Assembly: GCA_949358305.1 (NCBI GenBank)
Contig: CASHSZ010000099.1
Span: 1 to 37,500, forward strand
Length of the DNA stretch: 37,500 nt
DNA from: Strigamia acuminata
Lineage: Eukaryota > Arthropoda > Chilopoda > Geophilomorpha > Linotaeniidae
Reading direction: 5' to 3'
Shown here: positions 11,189-23,800 of the stretch, piece after piece
How positions within the stretch are numbered: position 1 is the first letter of the stretch
Layout of the letters: the number at the start of each line of letters is the position of its first letter
Notes under the pieces: generated by a model
The model's database searches: none
What the model saw: the letters and a program-made list of their open reading frames with translations, nothing else
What the model was told of the DNA's origin: nothing
Position numbers and translations under genes: made by a program

Positions 11189-12466
11189 ATGGACGCGACA
11201 CGCGCTTCGCACACGGAGGTAAATTATTAAACCATTACTTGTAAAATGTTATTTTGTCAATTGGCCGCGTTCGCGTTTTGCGTGCGCAGAATGCACGAAC
11301 TCACCGAGTTACTCGCGTAAACGTTAGCGTCGCCGTTGTTCTCGTCGCTAGACGAAACGACCAATTTGACGAATGGACGAACGAGTTTAACGAATTTGAT
11401 AAAACTTAACGAGTGGACGAGATTAACGAATGAATGAATAAATAAAAAAAAATAAAGAAATAAATAGGCGTTTGTTTCGGGGCAATTCGTATAGTGCAAC
11501 GAGTCGTGCGGTGAAACTATAGCGCCCCCCTCTCGCTCGTCCTTCGGTCTCTTTTCCTCACCTCCACCCCTTCTTCTTTCGGTTTTACCGCGCTCGCGCT
11601 TCGATTTAATTCAATTTAATTTAATTTATTCCTTCTCTACAGATGCCGATCGAAAACGAGAGCGAGAGTGGGAGCGAGAACGAGGCGCTGACGCAGCTGC
11701 AGCCGCCGCAGTCGCAGCTACCGTCGCAACCACCGTCACCGGGGACGTCGGAGACGCCGACGCAGCCACAGTCGCCGGAGACGCAGCGAACGGTAAAGCG
11801 TCCCGGGGAAGCGGGCGATCCGGCGCCAACCAAAAAGGTATCCCGTCAAGATTGTCGTCGTTCATTCGTCTATTCATTCGCCTATTCCCCCTCCATTTTC
11901 CAGCCGCGTCAAGACGGAGAATCGTCGCCAGCGCGCGTCGTCGCCTCGTCGTCGAGCGACGCCGTCCCATCTACGTCGTCCGCCGCTCCCTTGTCGGGCG
12001 GGCTGGAGGCTCCGGCAAAGACAGTGGCGGAGGAGGGAGAGGGCGAAGAAGGAGGAGAGGGAGGAGAAGGAGAAGAAGAGGAAGAAGAAGAAGATGAAGA
12101 GGAAGAGGAGGAAGAGAGCGACGACCGAGACGTCGCCGATGGAGTCGAGTTGCTCCCGGCTGGAGGCCCCGTGTTCTCGCGTTTGGCGTTGGACGCGCAC
12201 CGCGCTATAGTTAGAATGCTGATGCGCATGGTGAGTGAGTCAGTCGGTGGAAAACGTTCACCGTGCATGTACGCACCTTTTTTTCCCCGTATTTCGACAA
12301 ACATTCGTTTTTTTTTTTTTTTTTTTTTTTTTAGCCGCCACCCAACACTGGTGGCTCCTCCGACGCACCGGCGGTTACCCGCGAGTCGAAGAAACGGGAC
12401 AGTGAGCGAATTCTCCACTAAGCGCCTCTTCGAATACTCATCTTTTCTTCTCTCATTTCAGAATAG
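11189..12466 (+). CDS. Small acidic Ser/Pro-rich protein, five exons (predicted ~207 aa)
   Basis: The model is 11189-11218, 11643-11837, 11904-12230, 12335-12401 and 12462-12466. All junctions are GT-AG and the main ones are phase 0. The ATG at 11643 directly after the first intron is an equally good start, giving 197 residues. If the last 60-base intron (GTGAGC..TTTCAG) is not removed, translation stops at TAA 12419-12421 (212 aa). The protein has a Gln/Pro/Ser/Thr-rich N-terminus, a basic VKRPGEAG..PTKKV stretch that could be a nuclear signal, a long Glu run (about residues 118-150), and one non-repetitive segment ending in HRAIVRMLMRM that may form a helix. I recognise no family. The intron before exon 4 has a T run of about 24 as its polypyrimidine tract. 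Confidence 0.65.
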
Positions 12467-12959
12467 ATGGATAGGCAGATAAAGGCGACATCGAGGATCG
12501 AAACGGCCAATATTTCATTTTATTTCATTTCATTTCATCTTTATTTTATTTTATTTTATTTTATTTTATTTTATTTTTTTATGTATTCGATTTGTTTATT
12601 AATTTGTTTGTTTGTTTTCATTTGTTTTCATCGATTCGTTTAAAATGCTAGACGAATAAAAAATAAATAAATAGATAAACGAACTCGGTTGTTGTTGCGT
12701 GGCTTCTTTAAGCGAGCTCGGGGTTGCCTCGCACGCACGAGGGGCGCACCGGTAGTTACTTCCGTGGTGTTGCGCCGTGCACACCGTGCGCCGACGGTAG
12801 TTTGCGCGCATTGTCTGTCGCGCGACCCACTCGGTCTATCGGTACGGAGGCATCGTCGTGGTTCGTATTTTGGAGCGGCCGTGTCTGGCCTCGAGAGGGA
12901 GAGGAGGGGGAGGAGGAGGAGGGAGGGGAGACGGTGACAAATATTTATTTTGAAACAAA
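12467..12959. other. 3' flank of the acidic-protein gene; AT-rich repeats then GC-rich unique DNA
   Basis: A TTTTA/TTTCATT-rich tract (12505-12580) and T/A-rich DNA lead to GC-rich sequence at 12680-12890, then a purine-rich GGAGG tract and a short AT patch just before the satellite. No open frame here has splice sites or motifs that make it convincing. Confidence 0.6.
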
Positions 12960-15900
12960 TTACCGGGACTACCGGCGCTCGTTGGCGCCCGTTGTCCCGT
13001 GCGGGCCGTTAACGGGCCGCCGACGATCCCGCAACGGCCCCGTAACGGCCCGTACGGGCCGTTAACGGGCCGCACGAGGTTGGCGAGGCCGCCGCACGGG
13101 CCGCCGACGGTCCCGTAACGACCCCGTTAACGGCCCGTGCGGGCCGTTAACGGGCCGCCGACGGTCCCGTCACGATCCCGTAACGGCCCGTACAAGCCGT
13201 TAACGGGCCGCCGACGGTCCCGTCACGATCCCGTCACGGCCCGTGCGGGCCGTTAACGGGCCGCCAACGGTCCCGTCACGATCCCGTCACGGCTCGTGCG
13301 GGCCGTTAACGGGCCGCCGACGGTCCCGTCACGATCCCGTCACGGCCCGTGCGGGCCGTTAACGGGCTGCCGACGGTCCCGTCACGATCCCGTCAACGGC
13401 CCGCATGGAATCGTACGGGCCGTTAACGGGCCGCCGACGGTCCCGTCACGGTCCCGTCACGATCCCGTAACGGCCCGTACAAGCCGTTAACGGGCCGCCG
13501 ACGGTCCCGTCACGATCCCGTCACGGCCCGTGCGGGCCGTTAACGGGCCGCCGACGGTCCCGTCACGATCCCGTCACGGCCCGTGCGGGCCGTTAACGGG
13601 CCGCCGACGGTCCCGTCACGATCCCGTCACGGCCCGTGCGGGCCGTTAACGGGCCGCCAACGGTCCCGTCACGATCCCGTCACGGCCCGTGCGGGCCGTT
13701 AACGGGCCGCCGACGGTCCCGTCACGATCCCGTCACGGCCTGTGCGGGCCGTTAACGGGCCGTTAACGGGCCGTTAACGGGCCGTTAACGGCCCGTTAAC
13801 GGCGTAAAACCAAAAACAGGATTCGAGATTAATGTCTATGAATGTTGTACGCGTTTTCACGTACGTGTTGTCGGTTGTTGATTTTTTCGATTTACGCCGT
13901 AACGGCCCGTTAACGGCCCGTTAACGGCCCGTCAACGGCCCGTCAACGGCCCGCATGGAGTCGTACGGGCCGTTAACGGGATCGTGACGGTCCCGTCACG
14001 ATCCCGTCACGGCCCGTGCGGGCCGTTAACGGGCCGCCGACAGTCCCGTCACGATCCCGTCACGGCCTTCGTTCCCGGACTTCGGCTCGCCGACGGCCCG
14101 TACGACCTCACGCGGGCCGTTAACGGGCCGTTAACGGGCCGTTAACGGCCCGTTAACGGCCCGTTAACGGCGTAAAACCAAAAACAGGATTCGAGATTAA
14201 TGTCTATGAATGTTGTACGCGTTTTCACGTACGTGTTGTCGGTTGTTGATTTTTTCGATTTACGCCGTTAACGGCCCGTTAACGGCCCGTTAACGGCCCG
14301 TCAACGGCCCGCATGGAGTCGTACGGGCCGTTAACGGGCCGCCGACGGTCCCGTCACGGTCCCGTCACGGCGCGTGCGGGCCGTTAACGGGCCGCCAACG
14401 GTCCCGTCACGATCCCGTCACGGCCCGTGCGGGCCGTTAACGGGCCGCCAACGGTCCCGTCACGATCCCGTCACGGCCCGTGCGGGCCGTTAACGGGCTG
14501 CCGACGGTCCCGTCACGATCCCGTCACGGCTCGTGCGGGCCGTTAACGGGCCGCCGACGGTCCCGTCACGATCCCGTCAACGGCCCGCATGGAGTCGTAC
14601 GGGCCGTTAACGGGCTGCCGACGGTCCCGTCACGATCCCGTCACGGCTCGTGCGGGCCGTTAACGGGCCGCCGACAGTCCCGTCACGATCCCGTCACGGC
14701 CTGTGCGGGCCGTTAACGGGCCGCTGACGGTCCCGTCACGATCCCGCAACGGCCCGCACGGGCCGTTAACGGGCCGTCGACGATCCCGTCACGATCCCGC
14801 AACGGCCCGCACGGGCCGTTAACGGGCCGCTGACGGTCCCGTCACGATCCCGCAACGGCCCGCACGGGCCGTTAACGGGCCGTCGACGGTCCCGTCACGA
14901 TCCCGCAACGGCCCGCACGGGCCGTTAACGGCCCGTTAACGGCCCGTTAACGGCCCGTTAACGGGGCAAAACCGAAAACAGGATTCGAGATTAATGTCTA
15001 TGAATGTTGTACGCGTTTTCACGTACGTGTTGTCGGTTGTTGATTTTTTCGATTTACGCCGTAACGGCCCGTTAACGGCCCGTTAACGGCCCGTCAACGG
15101 CCCGTCAACGGCCCGCAACGGCCCGCACGGGCCGTTAACGGGCCGTCGACGATCCCGTCACGATCCCGCAACGGCCCGCACGGGCCGTTAACGGGCCGCT
15201 GACGGTCCCGTCACGATCCCGTCACGGCCTTCGTTCCCGGACTTCGGCTCGCCGACGGCCCGTACGACCTCACGCGGGCCGTTAACGGGCCGTTAACGGC
15301 CCGTTAACGGCCCGTTAACGGCGTAAAACCAAAAACAGGATTCGAGATTAATGTCTATGAATGTTGTACACGTTTTCACGTACGTGTTGTCGGTTGTTGA
15401 TTTTTTCGATTCACGCCGTAACGGCCCGTTAACGGCCCGTTAACGGCCCGTCAACGGCCCGTCAACGGCCCGTTAACGGCCCGTCAACGGCCCGTCAACG
15501 GCCCGCAACGGCCCGCACGGGCCGTTAACGGGCCGTCGACGATCCCGTCACGATCCCGCAACGGCCCGCACGGGCCGTTAACGGGCCGCTGACGGTCCCG
15601 TCACGATCCCGCAACGGCCCGCACGGGCCGTTAACGGGCCGCTGACGGTCCCGTCACGATCCCGTCACGGCCTTCGTTCCCGGACTTCGGCTCGCCGACG
15701 GCCCGTACGACCTCACGCGGGCCGTTAACGGGCCGTTAACGGCCCGTTAACGGCCCGTTAACGGCGTAAAACCAAAAACAGGATTCGAGATTAATGTCTA
15801 TGAATGTTGTACGCGTTTTCACGTACGTGTTGTCGGTTGTTGATTTTTTCGATTCACGCCGTAACGGCCCGTTAACGGCCCGTTAACGGCCCGTCAACGG

Positions 15901-18900
15901 CCCGTCAACGGCCCGCAACGGCCCGCACGGGCCGTTAACGGGCCGCCGACGGTCCCGTCACGATCCCGTCACGGCCCGTGCGGGCCGTTAACGGGCCGCC
16001 GACGGTCCCGTCACGATCCCGTCACGGCCCGTGCGGGCCGTTAACGGGCCGCCAACGGTCCCGTCACGATCCCGTCACGGCCCGTGCGGGCCGTTAACGG
16101 GCCGCCGACGGTCCCGTCACGATCCCGTCACGGCCTGTGCGGGCCGTTAACGGGCCGTTAACGGGCCGTTAACGGGCCGTTAACGGCCCGTTAACGGCGT
16201 AAAACCAAAAACAGGATTCGAGATTAATGTCTATGAATGTTGTACGCGTTTTCACGTACGTGTTGTCGGTTGTTGATTTTTTCGATTTACGCCGTAACGG
16301 CCCGTTAACGGCCCGTTAACGGCCCGTCAACGGCCCGTCAACGGCCCGCATGGAGTCGTACGGGCCGTTAACGGGATCGTGACGGTCCCGTCACGATCCC
16401 GTCACGGCCCGTGCGGGCCGTTAACGGGCCGCCGACAGTCCCGTCACGATCCCGTCACGGCCTTCGTTCCCGGACTTCGGCTCGCCGACGGCCCGTACGA
16501 CCTCACGCGGGCCGTTAACGGGCCGTTAACGGGCCGTTAACGGCCCGTTAACGGCCCGTTAACGGCGTAAAACCAAAAACAGGATTCGAGATTAATGTCT
16601 ATGAATGTTGTACGCGTTTTCACGTACGTGTTGTCGGTTGTTGATTTTTTCGATTTACGCCGTTAACGGCCCGTTAACGGCCCGTTAACGGCCCGTCAAC
16701 GGCCCGCATGGAGTCGTACGGGCCGTTAACGGGCCGCCGACGGTCCCGTCACGGTCCCGTCACGGCGCGTGCGGGCCGTTAACGGGCCGCCAACGGTCCC
16801 GTCACGATCCCGTCACGGCCCGTGCGGGCCGTTAACGGGCCGCCAACGGTCCCGTCACGATCCCGTCACGGCCCGTGCGGGCCGTTAACGGGCTGCCGAC
16901 GGTCCCGTCACGATCCCGTCACGGCTCGTGCGGGCCGTTAACGGGCCGCCGACGGTCCCGTCACGATCCCGTCAACGGCCCGCATGGAGTCGTACGGGCC
17001 GTTAACGGGCTGCCGACGGTCCCGTCACGATCCCGTCACGGCTCGTGCGGGCCGTTAACGGGCCGCCGACAGTCCCGTCACGATCCCGTCACGGCCTGTG
17101 CGGGCCGTTAACGGGCCGCTGACGGTCCCGTCACGATCCCGCAACGGCCCGCACGGGCCGTTAACGGGCCGTCGACGATCCCGTCACGATCCCGCAACGG
17201 CCCGCACGGGCCGTTAACGGGCCGCTGACGGTCCCGTCACGATCCCGCAACGGCCCGCACGGGCCGTTAACGGGCCGTCGACGGTCCCGTCACGATCCCG
17301 CAACGGCCCGCACGGGCCGTTAACGGCCCGTTAACGGCCCGTTAACGGCCCGTTAACGGGGCAAAACCGAAAACAGGATTCGAGATTAATGTCTATGAAT
17401 GTTGTACACGTTTTCACGTACGTGTTGTCGGTTGTTGATTTTTTCGATTCACGCCGTAACGGCCCGTTAACGGCCCGTTAACGGCCCGTCAACGGCCCGT
17501 CAACGGCCCGTTAACGGCCCGTCAACGGCCCGTCAACGGCCCGCAACGGCCCGCACGGGCCGTTAACGGGCCGTCGACGATCCCGTCACGATCCCGCAAC
17601 GGCCCGCACGGGCCGTTAACGGGCCGCTGACGGTCCCGTCACGATCCCGCAACGGCCCGCACGGGCCGTTAACGGGCCGCTGACGGTCCCGTCACGATCC
17701 CGTCACGGCCTTCGTTCCCGGACTTCGGCTCGCCGACGGCCCGTACGACCTCACGCGGGCCGTTAACGGGCCGTTAACGGCCCGTTAACGGCCCGTTAAC
17801 GGCGTAAAACCAAAAACAGGATTCGAGATTAATGTCTATGAATGTTGTACGCGTTTTCACGTACGTGTTGTCGGTTGTTGATTTTTTCGATTCACGCCGT
17901 AACGGCCCGTTAACGGCCCGTTAACGGCCCGTCAACGGCCCGTCAACGGCCCGCAACGGCCCGCACGGGCCGTTAACGGGCCGTCGACGATCCCGTCACG
18001 ATCCCGCAACGGCCCGCACGGGCCGTTAACGGGCCGCTGACGGTCCCGTCACGATCCCGCAACGGCCCGCACGGGCCGTTAACGGGCCGTCGACGATCCC
18101 GTCACGATCCCGCAACGGCCCGCACGGGCCGTTAACGGGCCGCTGACGGTCCCGTCACGATCCCGCAACGGCCCGCACGGGCCGTTAACGGGCCGTCGAC
18201 GGTCCCGTCACGATCCCGCAACGGCCCGCACGGGCCGTTAACGGCCCGTTAACGGCCCGTTAACGGCCCGTTAACGGGGCAAAACCGAAAACAGGATTCG
18301 AGATTAATGTCTATGAATGTTGTACGCGTTTTCATGTACGTGTTGTCGGTTGTTGATTTTTTCGATTCACGCCGTAACGGCCCGTTAACGGCCCGTTAAC
18401 GGCCCGTCAACGGCCCGTCAACGGCCCGCAACGGCCCGCACGGGCCGTTAACGGGCCGTCGACGATCCCGTCACGATCCCGCAACGGCCCGCACGGGCCG
18501 TTAACGGGCCGCTGACGGTCCCGTCACGATCCCGTCACGGCCTTCGTTCCCGGACTTCGGCTCGCCGACGGCCCGTACGACCTCACGCGGGCCGTTAACG
18601 GGCCGTTAACGGGCCGTTAACGGCCCGTTAACGGCCCGTTAACGGCGTAAAACCAAAAACAGGATTCGAGATTAATGTCTATGAATGTTGTACGCGTTTT
18701 CACGTACGTGTTGTCGGTTGTTGATTTTTTCGATTTACGCCGTTAACGGCCCGTTAACGGCCCGTTAACGGCCCGTCAACGGCCCGCATGGAGTCGTACG
18801 GGCCGTTAACGGGCCGCCGACGGTCCCGTCACGGTCCCGTCACGGCGCGTGCGGGCCGTTAACGGGCCGCCAACGGTCCCGTCACGATCCCGTCACGGCC

Positions 18901-18985
18901 CGTGCGGGCCGTTAACGGGCCGCCGACGGTCCCGTCACGATCCCGTAACGGCCCGTTACGGCCAAGGGCCGTAACGGGATAACTG
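12960..18985 (+). repeat. Satellite arm, forward orientation (53-bp and 11-bp GC-rich units)
   Basis: The basic unit is 53 bp, measured from the exact recurrence at 13531, 13584 and 13637. It contains the palindromic CGGGCCGTTAACGGGCCG core, a GCCGACGGTCCCGTCACGATCCCGTCACGG-like portion and GGCCCGTGC. Near each embedded 100-bp element it collapses to 11-bp units (GGGCCGTTAAC, switching to the complementary GGCCCGTTAAC). A recurring block containing CGTTCCCGGACTTCGGCTCG appears near 14070, 15230, 15672, 16462, 17709 and 18541. Blocks recur at longer range: spacings from 13800 to 14962 repeat exactly 2395 bases later. Because 53 is not a multiple of 3, open frames across it are by-products. The left edge has no terminal module, so this arm looks truncated. 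Confidence 0.9.
13800..18742 (+). repeat. Eleven forward copies of a 100-bp TIR element within the satellite arm
   Basis: Copies lie at 13800-13899, 14168-14267, 14962-15061, 15319-15418, 15762-15861, 16195-16294, 16563-16662, 17357-17456, 17800-17899, 18275-18374 and 18643-18742. Each is exactly 100 bp, AT-rich against a GC-rich background, starts CGGCGTAAAACC (or CGGGGCAAAACC) and ends GATTTACGCCG (or GATTCACGCCG). The most common form thus has 9-bp terminal inverted repeats, CGGCGTAAA/TTTACGCCG. I see only four variable sites among copies. The element is too short to encode anything; it resembles a MITE captured by the satellite or an AT-rich spacer of a higher-order repeat. Confidence 0.9.
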
Positions 18986-19211
18986 AGAGAGTCGGGTGCG
19001 AGACCACGTGACCCGGAGTGTGGTTTTTGGGGGCGAGGGCCGTCCTCCGACCGCGCCGTGACGCGCCCCGGGTCGGATCAAGAGGCGACCCGGTCGGAAA
19101 CCGAACCTCGGGGTTCCTCGGGGCGTGGTTTTTTGGGGAGGGGGGGGGGGGGGGGGATTGGGTCGCGTGCTCCGACCGCGCCGCAACGCGCCGTGGGTCG
19201 GTCACCAACCT
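18986..19211 (+). repeat. Terminal module A, forward copy 1
   Basis: It starts at the edge of the satellite (GAGAGTCGGGTGCGAGACCACGTG region) and contains two related ~115-base submodules, each beginning GTGGTTTTTGGGG and containing TCCGACCGCGCCG. The same module occurs inverted at 20608-20860, forward at 24776-25004 and in part at 29323-29437. A run of G lies at 19134-19156. Open frames across it on both strands are short and unsupported. Confidence 0.8.
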
Positions 19212-19334
19212 TTGTCAATATTTTATAAATTTCCACGGAATTTCAACAATGTTTTACATAAGTCCGTCAAATCGGGCAGAAATATCCCGTACAATGTCGC
19301 TGCAATTCTGTGGAAATTTATCAGATATTGACAA
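19212..19334 (+). mobile_element. 123-bp near-palindromic element P, copy 1
   Basis: The ends are inverted repeats: TTGTCAATAT..ATATTGACAA, then AAATTTCCACGGAATT against AATTCTGTGGAAATTT, leaving a central asymmetric stretch with TCGGGCAGAAA. It adjoins terminal module A. Further copies are at 20476-20607 and 25005-25127. It has no coding capacity and resembles a foldback/MITE-like end. Confidence 0.75.
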
Positions 19335-19899
19335 AATTCGGTGACGGGCGGAAGGGCGATTCCCGGGCGGAAGAGAGAGAGAGAGAGAGAAAGGGGGGAC
19401 GGCCGGCGCCTACGCCGACGGGGCGCGGAGGGCGAGTGCACTGTTCACGCATGTGGGCGCGTGTGGACGCTCGATTTACTGGCGCGTTGGACAAGTCAAA
19501 AAAAATTTCCCAATGTCTGACAAAAATTCCATCGAATCACGGCAATATTTGACAACACTTGCACAGATTTTTAGCAACATTCACCGGCGAGGTCGTTGAT
19601 GAACTCGCTTTACCCCGATGAATCTCGCGCGACAACAACCCTGCGAAAATACCAAATCTCGTACGAATAATAAACACGGCGCAAACCGCACAAAAATCCA
19701 CGACATAAAATCGAATGTCGTCTATCGGCACTCTCAGCATTCCCCCGGACATTTTCCGGAAGAGTTTGGTCCGGCCGGAATCCGAGGAATAGTCACTCCC
19801 AAAGTGCGGATTTTGCGGGTGCACTCGCTTCCGAAGGATAGGCAAAGCAGGCGTGCGGACGCGACGCCCGGACGCGGCCGGACGGGGACCAGTCGGCGC

Positions 19900-20112
19900 T
19901 TAACCTTGGGGTATGTGTGCGGATTTTGTCGGGGGCGAAAGGGTCCCGCTTTTTAACATTACGGCGGCCTATACGTTGTTTCGTTGATCGCGACTGTGAT
20001 GCGGAATTTGCGGATGTTGTTTTGGCCGAGTAGTTCGTGCGACCGAGCGCGTTTTGTTCGTTGCTTTTCGGTGTTCGGTGGGTTTTGTGACCGGTCAAGG
20101 GTTTCGCTAAAA
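19900..20112 (+). repeat. Module Y, copy 1
   Basis: It starts TTAACCTTGGGGTATGTGTG and is nearly identical to 29037-29250, with only a few substitutions. In both places it runs into a GTGGTTTTTGTGACGGGAGGG stretch, but the sequence after that differs. Y is therefore a mobile or recombining module of its own. Confidence 0.75.
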
Positions 20113-20352
20113 CGTGGTTTTTGTGACGGGAGGGAGGGGGGATCGGTTCATGTGCTCCGAACGCGCCGCGACGCGCCGTGACTTGGGCCAAAAACGACCC
20201 GGTCGGAAACCGGGTCCCGGGCTTCGTCGAGGCGTGGTTTTTGAGAACGGGGGGAGGGGGGGATCGGGTCGCGTGCTCCGAAAGCGCCGCGACGCGCCGT
20301 GACTTGGGCCAAAAACGACCCGGTCGGAAACCGGGTCCCGGGCTTCGTCGAG
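20112..20352 (+). repeat. Two tandem copies of a ~120-bp module
   Basis: Both units run from CGTGGTTTTTG through a G-rich tract, CGTGCTCCGAA, CGCGCCGTGACTTGGGCC and CGACCCGGTCGGAAACCGGG to GCTTCGTCGAGG. A third begins and breaks off after CGTGGTCCCG. The units are related to the two submodules of terminal module A. Confidence 0.8.
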
Positions 20353-20475
20353 GCGTGGTCCCGATCGGGACAAACTCTTCCGGAAAATGTCCGGTGGAAT
20401 GTTGAGAGTGTCGATGGACGACGTTCGAGTTTATATCGTAAGTAAGTAAGTATCTGACAAAACTTGCACAGAATT

Positions 20476-20860
20476 TTGTCAACATTTGATAAATTTCCAC
20501 AGAATTTAACGTTGTTTTGCTAAAACCTGCGGAAACGTGTCTAGTCGGGCAGAAACGTCTCGTAAAATGTTGCTGAAATTCCGTGGAAATTTGTCAAAAA
20601 TTGACAAAAGTTGGTGACCGACCCACATCGCGTTGCGGCGCGGTCGGAGCACGCGACCCGATCCCCCCCCCCCCCCCTCCCCCCGTCCCCAAAAAACCAC
20701 GCCTCGAGGAACCCCGAGGTTCGGTTTCCGACCGGGTCGCCTCTTGATCCGACTCGGGGCGCGTCACGGCGCGGTCGGAGGACGGCCCTCGCCCCCAAAA
20801 ACCACACTCCGGGTCACGTGGTCTCGCACCCGACTCTTTCAGTTTTCCCGTTTTCAGCCC
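20476..20860 (-). mobile_element. Left inverted terminal module of the satellite element (P + A, inverted)
   Basis: A 132-base copy of palindromic element P (20476-20607) is followed by terminal module A on the minus strand up to GAAAACGGGCTG-like sequence at the edge of the satellite. The whole matches the reverse complement of 24776-25127, so the two bracket the satellite at 20861-24775 like terminal inverted repeats of ~350-385 bp. A run of C at 20665-20679 is the complement of the G run in module A. Confidence 0.75.
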
Positions 20861-23800
20861 GTTACGGGATCGTGACGGGACTGTCGGCGGCCCGTTAACG
20901 GCCCGCACGAGCCGTGACGGGATCGTGACGGGACCGTTGGCGGCCCGTTAACGGCCCGCACGGGCCGTGACGGGATCGTGACGGGACCGTCGGCGGCCCG
21001 TTAACGGCCCGTACGACTCCATGCGGGCCGTTGACGGGCCGTTGACGGGCCGTTAACGGGCCGTTAACGGGCCGTTACGGCGTAAATCGAAAAAATCAAC
21101 AACCGACAACACGTACGTGAAAACGCGTACAACATTCATAGACATTAATCTCGAATCCTGTTTTTGGTTTTACGCCGTTAACGGGCCGTTAACGGCCCGT
21201 TAACGGCCCGTTAACGGCCCGCGTGAGGTCGTACGGGCCGTCGGCGAGCCGAAGTCCGGGAACGAAGGCCGTGACGGGATCGTGACGGGACCGTCAGCGG
21301 CCCGTTAACGGCCCGTGCGGGCCGTTGCGGGATCGTGACGGGATCGTCGACGGCCCGTTAACGGCCCGTGCGGGCCGTTGCGGGCCGTTGACGGGCCGTT
21401 GACGGGCCGTTAACGGGCCGTTAACGGGCCGTTACGGCGTGAATCGAAAAAATCAACAACCGACAACACGTACATGAAAACGCGTACAACATTCATAGAC
21501 ATTAATCTCGAATCCTGTTTTCGGTTTTGCCCCGTTAACGGGCCGTTAACGGGCCGTTAACGGGCCGTTAACGGCCCGTGCGGGCCGTTGCGGGATCGTG
21601 ACGGGACCGTCGACGGCCCGTTAACGGCCCGTGCGGGCCGTTGCGGGATCGTGACGGGACCGTCAGCGGCCCGTTAACGGCCCGTGCGGGCCGTTGCGGG
21701 ATCGTGACGGGATCGTCGACGGCCCGTTAACGGCCCGTGCGGGCCGTTGCGGGATCGTGACGGGACCGTCAGCGGCCCGTTAACGGCCCGTGCGGGCCGT
21801 TGCGGGATCGTGACGGGATCGTCGACGGCCCGTTAACGGCCCGTGCGGGCCGTTGCGGGCCGTTGACGGGCCGTTGACGGGCCGTTAACGGGCCGTTAAC
21901 GGGCCGTTACGGCGTGAATCGAAAAAATCAACAACCGACAACACGTACATGAAAACGCGTACAACATTCATAGACATTAATCTCGAATCCTGTTTTTGGT
22001 TTTACGCCGTTAACGGGCCGTTAACGGGCCGTTAACGGCCCGTTAACGGCCCGCGTGAGGTCGTACGGGCCGTCGGCGAGCCGAAGTCCGGGAACGAAGG
22101 CCGTGACGGGATCGTGACGGGACCGTCAGCGGCCCGTTAACGGCCCGTGCGGGCCGTTGCGGGATCGTGACGGGATCGTCGACGGCCCGTTAACGGCCCG
22201 TGCGGGCCGTTGCGGGCCGTTGACGGGCCGTTGACGGGCCGTTAACGGGCCGTTAACGGGCCGTTACGGCGTAAATCGAAAAAATCAACAACCGACAACA
22301 CGTACGTGAAAACGCGTACAACATTCATAGACATTAATCTCGAATCCTGTTTTCGGTTTTGCCCCGTTAACGGGCCGTTAACGGGCCGTTAACGGGCCGT
22401 TAACGGCCCGTGCGGGCCGTTGCGGGATCGTGACGGGACCGTCGACGGCCCGTTAACGGCCCGTGCGGGCCGTTGCGGGATCGTGACGGGACCGTCAGCG
22501 GCCCGTTAACGGCCCGTGCGGGCCGTTGCGGGATCGTGACGGGATCGTCGACGGCCCGTTAACGGCCCGTGCGGGCCGTTGCGGGATCGTGACGGGACCG
22601 TCAGCGGCCCGTTAACGGCCCGTGCGGGCCGTTGCGGGATCGTGACGGGATCGTCGACGGCCCGTTAACGGCCCGTGCGGGCCGTTGCGGGCCGTTGACG
22701 GGCCGTTGACGGGCCGTTAACGGGCCGTTAACGGGCCGTTACGGCGTGAATCGAAAAAATCAACAACCGACAACACGTACATGAAAACGCGTACAACATT
22801 CATAGACATTAATCTCGAATCCTGTTTTTGGTTTTACGCCGTTAACGGGCCGTTAACGGGCCGTTAACGGCCCGTTAACGGCCCGCGTGAGGTCGTACGG
22901 GCCGTCGGCGAGCCGAAGTCCGGGAACGAAGGCCGTGACGGGATCGTGACGGGACCGTCAGCGGCCCGTTAACGGCCCGTGCGGGCCGTTGCGGGATCGT
23001 GACGGGATCGTCGACGGCCCGTTAACGGCCCGTGCGGGCCGTTGCGGGCCGTTGACGGGCCGTTGACGGGCCGTTAACGGGCCGTTAACGGGCCGTTACG
23101 GCGTAAATCGAAAAAATCAACAACCGACAACACGTACGTGAAAACGCGTACAACATTCATAGACATTAATCTCGAATCCTGTTTTTGGTTTTACGCCGTT
23201 AACGGGCCGTTAACGGCCCGTTAACGGCCCGTTAACGGCCCGCACAGGCCGTGACGGGATCGTGACGGGACTGTCGGCGGCCCGTTAACGGCCCGCACGA
23301 GCCGTGACGGGATCGTGACGGGACCGTCGGCAGCCCGTTAACGGCCCGTACGACTCCATGCGGGCCGTTGACGGGATCGTGACGGGACCGTCGGCGGCCC
23401 GTTAACGGCCCGCACGAGCCGTGACGGGATCGTGACGGGACCGTCGGCAGCCCGTTAACGGCCCGCACGGGCCGTGACGGGATCGTGACGGGACCGTTGG
23501 CGGCCCGTTAACGGCCCGCACGGGCCGTGACGGGATCGTGACGGGACCGTTGGCGGCCCGTTAACGGCCCGCACGCGCCGTGACGGGACCGTGACGGGAC
23601 CGTCGGCGGCCCGTTAACGGCCCGTACGACTCCATGCGGGCCGTTGACGGGCCGTTAACGGGCCGTTAACGGGCCGTTAACGGCGTAAATCGAAAAAATC
23701 AACAACCGACAACACGTACGTGAAAACGCGTACAACATTCATAGACATTAATCTCGAATCCTGTTTTTGGTTTTACGCCGTTAACGGGCCGTTAACGGGC

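Larger units (their letters stand above)
19335..20475. other. Composite middle segment between the two satellite arms
   Basis: In order it holds a short GA tract (19372-19390), AGTGCACTGTTCACGC at 19436, and AT-mixed unique sequence. A segment at about 19722-19770 recurs inverted at about 20366-20420 (CATTTTCCGGAAGAGTTTG). Module Y lies at 19900-20112, followed by 2.1 copies of a ~120-bp direct repeat (20112-20352). A minus-strand open frame (19793-20500) crosses modules that also occur at 29037-29320, so it is repeat-derived and not an ordinary gene. Confidence 0.65.

Noticed and set aside
19793-20500. A 235-codon minus-strand frame containing DKIRTHTPRL, shared with 29037-29235.
   Set aside because: It spans at least three repeat modules that occur separately elsewhere, has no domain, and breaks at the module junction in the second copy.
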